DNA of 44,194 nt from Pseudomonadota bacterium (lineage in GTDB: Bacteria > Desulfobacterota > Desulfarculia > Desulfarculales > Desulfarculaceae), in the NCBI GenBank assembly GCA_018896025.1, contig JAHIND010000027.1:1-44194 (forward strand). The letters are read 5' to 3'. Of the stretch, positions 42,494-44,194 are shown one piece after another. Position 1 is the first letter of the stretch. The number at the start of each line of letters is the position of its first letter. Position numbers and translations under genes: made by a program. Below the pieces are notes generated by a model, which worked only from the letters and a program-made list of their open reading frames with translations, was not told the origin of the DNA and did not search any database.

Positions 42494-43422
42494 TTGGGTG
42501 CCTCCCCGTATACCTCGGCCAAAATTTCCCGCCCGCCGTCCTCCAGAATCTCCTCGGCCACCTGGCGGCCCATGTCCGCCGCCTTATTGGGCGGGGCCAA
42601 GCCGCCGCCGGTGACCACCCGCTTGCCCTGAAGGTCGGCCACCAGGCCGTTGAACTTGACGATGCCCTTTTCCACCGTGGCGTGCCCGGCGATGGGCACC
42701 TGGCAGCCGCCTTCCAGGCGGGTGAGGAAGGCCCGCTCGGCGGCCACGGCTGCGGCTGTCTCCGGGTGGTTCAGGGGGGCGATAAGCTCGCGGGTGCGCA
42801 GGTCGTTGGAGCGAATCTCCAGGCCCAGGGCCCCTTGGCCCACGGCGGGCAGCATGGTGGCCGCGGGGATGGGCGTGGCCTCCACGTGGTTCAGGCCCAG
42901 GCGGTTGAGACCGGCGCTGGCCAGGATCACCGCCTGCAAGCCCAGCTCGTCCATCTTGCGCAGCCGGGTCTCCACGTTGCCCCTGAGGCTGACCATCTCC
43001 AGGTCTGGACGCAGGGCCAAAAGCTGGGCCTGGCGGCGCAGGCTGCTGGTGCCCACCTTGGCGCCGGTGGGCAGGTTCTTGATCTCCACCGCCACCGGGC
43101 TCACCAGTGCGTCGCGGGGGTCTTCCCGTTCGCTGACCACGGCCAGCTCCAGGCCCTGGGGCAGCTCGCTGGGTACGTCCTTCATGGAGTGCACCGCCAG
43201 ATCGGCCTGCCCGGCCAAGAGCGCATCCTCGATCTCCTTGACGAAAAGCCCCTTGCCCCCCACCTGGGCCAGGGGAACGTCTAGGATCTTGTCCCCGGTG
43301 GTCTTGATGATGTTCATCTCCACCTGGAGGCCGGGATGCAACTCGCCAAGGCGGGCGGCCACCCACCCGGCTTGGGCCAGGGCCAGGCGGCTTCCTCTGG
43401 TGGCTATGGTCAGCTTGGACAT
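42490..43422 (-). CDS. hemC: Hydroxymethylbilane synthase (porphobilinogen deaminase)
   Basis: A 310-residue enzyme joining four porphobilinogens. Catalytic D82 in HSMKDVPSELP, the cofactor-attachment C240 in LEGGCQVPIAGHA, arginines in GTSSLRRQAQ and RGNVETRL, and ILASAGLNRLGL are all present. ATG at 43422 starts MSKLTIATRGSRLALAQA, the family start; the longer open frame upstream runs into the FmdB gene region and is not real. It supplies the substrate of the HemD half of the next gene. Confidence 0.97.
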   Translation of the reverse strand: MSKLTIATRGSRLALAQAGWVAARLGELHPGLQVEMNIIKTTGDKILDVPLAQVGGKGLFVKEIEDALLAGQADLAVHSMKDVPSELPQGLELAVVSEREDPRDALVSPVAVEIKNLPTGAKVGTSSLRRQAQLLALRPDLEMVSLRGNVETRLRKMDELGLQAVILASAGLNRLGLNHVEATPIPAATMLPAVGQGALGLEIRSNDLRTRELIAPLNHPETAAAVAAERAFLTRLEGGCQVPIAGHATVEKGIVKFNGLVADLQGKRVVTGGGLAPPNKAADMGRQVAEEILEDGGREILAEVYGEAPK

Positions 43423-43444
43423 AGGCTCAATCCGCCCCGAGAGG

Positions 43445-43663
43445 CTAGTGGCAGGAGGCGCAGGAAGAGGCGTTGCAGGAGGCGCAGCCGCTGGAGGAGG
43501 AGACCATCTTGCCGCCGGAGCCGCTCTTGTGGGCAAAGCCGCTCATCTGGCGCTCCACCTTTTTGCAGTCACACTTGGGACAGGTCACCTTCTCGTTTTT
43601 CTTGAAGACCAGGGTCTCGAAGCTTTCCTGGCAGCGAGGGCAGTAGAACTCGTAAATAGGCAT
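43445..43663 (-). CDS. FmdB-family zinc-ribbon protein
   Basis: A 72-residue protein beginning MPIYEFYCPRC, the FmdB start, with zinc ligands C8/C11 and C28/C31 (CPRC, CPKC). A middle stretch (VERQMSGFAHKSGSGG) leads to a Ser/Cys-rich tail, CASCNASSCASCH, whose clustered Cys and His could hold a second metal. FmdB was first described as a putative regulator of formamidase genes, but the molecular role is unproven. It starts 96 bases after the partial gene on its right and ends 22 bases before hemC. Confidence 0.8.
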   Translation of the reverse strand: MPIYEFYCPRCQESFETLVFKKNEKVTCPKCDCKKVERQMSGFAHKSGSGGKMVSSSSGCASCNASSCASCH

Positions 43664-43759
43664 GACGTATTTTCCCCGGCGGCGGGCCCGCCTTGGATTT
43701 GTTTGTGGTGCAGGGCTGTTTCCCCCCAAGATAGTATGCCCGACCCGGCGAGGCAAGCC

Positions 43760-44194
43760 TTAGGCGTCCAGCTCCTCCTTGACCATGGCCAGCAAGAGGG
43801 GCAGGTTTATCTCGTGGTGGCCGGTGATGTTGATGCCCCGTCCCCCGGTGAGCACCGGGCGGGTGACCACGTTGGTCATGGGCCGGTAGTGGCGGATCAT
43901 GTCCATGTTCACCGTGGTGAAGTCCTTGGCCTCGTGGCCCAGGTTGCGCGCCGCGCTGAGCGCCTTCAGGAACACCTCGGGCAGCACCACCGCCGAACCC
44001 AGGTTGACGTACACCCCGCCCTTTAGCCCGCCCACCTGGGCGGTGAACAGCCTGAAGTCCACGTGGGTGGCCCGGCCGGTGGCCGCGCCGTCGAAGCTGG
44101 GGTGCATGTGGATGATGTCCGCCCCGATGGACACGTGCACCGTGGCGGGCAGGTCCAAACGGGCCGCCGCAGCCAACAAAGATACCTTGATGCA
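43760..44194 (-). CDS. Unrecognised conserved-looking protein, C-terminal part (runs off the right edge)
   Basis: 145 C-terminal codons are visible; the start is beyond the window. Sequence features: ATVHVSIGADIIHMHPSFDG, then GRATHVDFRLFTAQVGGL, GGVYVNLGSAVVLPEVFLKA, ARNLGHEAKDFTTVNMDMI and ending LLLAMVKEELDA. The Gly-rich strands and GSAVVLPEVFLKA helix suggest an alpha/beta (Rossmann-like) enzyme fold. I cannot name the family. The reading frame is open to the edge and codon bias matches neighbouring genes, so it is real. Confidence 0.6.
   Translation of the reverse strand, partial: CIKVSLLAAAARLDLPATVHVSIGADIIHMHPSFDGAATGRATHVDFRLFTAQVGGLKGGVYVNLGSAVVLPEVFLKALSAARNLGHEAKDFTTVNMDMIRHYRPMTNVVTRPVLTGGRGINITGHHEINLPLLLAMVKEELDA

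Overview
The window is GC-rich bacterial chromosome with a Gram-negative envelope (LptD, an Omp85/TamA protein, TamB, a porin-like protein). Gene content and order (thrS-infC-rpmI-rplT-pheS-pheT-merR, a fused cobA/hemD after hemC, a fused APH/AAA kinase, an FmdB zinc ribbon, a DUF3313-type lipoprotein) suggest a deltaproteobacterium (Desulfobacterota), possibly near Desulfarculales. This is inference from gene content, not a database match. Almost all of it is core housekeeping sequence. I see no prophage, transposase, CRISPR array or defence island.

Layout. Positions 1-1100: the 5' end of a porin-like gene with a long structured leader and a clear promoter, then tRNA-Pro. Positions 1137-6620: a Nudix CoA pyrophosphatase, a lipoprotein, an NtrC-type response regulator, nicotinate phosphoribosyltransferase and a cytidylate-kinase-like/BON fusion. 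Positions 6634-12299: a translationally coupled TamA-like/TamB pair. Positions 12408-19714: a forward run of APH/AAA bifunctional kinase, adenine deaminase, an unrecognised 600-residue protein, a BrkB/YihY membrane protein and a methyltransferase. Positions 20256-27346 (minus): tRNA-Val and the translation operon thrS-infC-rpmI-rplT-pheS-pheT-merR. Positions 27397-31407 (minus): mutL, miaA and an FlgT_N-like exported protein. Positions 32295-38826 (minus): folC, lptD, rplM-rpsI, argC and truA. Positions 38829-44194 (minus): a partial unrecognised gene, FmdB, hemC, cobA/hemD and a UvrD/PcrA helicase. Many neighbours overlap by ATGA/GTGA or lie a few bases apart, so they are probably co-transcribed.

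The least explained material is non-coding. A 268-bp block between two convergent genes (2531-2798) is bounded by 26-bp near-perfect inverted repeats and encloses a 122-bp imperfect palindrome. The right half of that palindrome recurs without gaps at 19752-19809. Two repeat islands (19738-20201 and 31906-32287) share three further repeat families, among them a roughly 220-bp MITE-like element with terminal inverted repeats and an internal hairpin whose loop-closing pair covaries. Other points of interest are an apparent ATA start codon for infC, the kinase-BON fusion, and the 600-residue orphan overlapping adenine deaminase.
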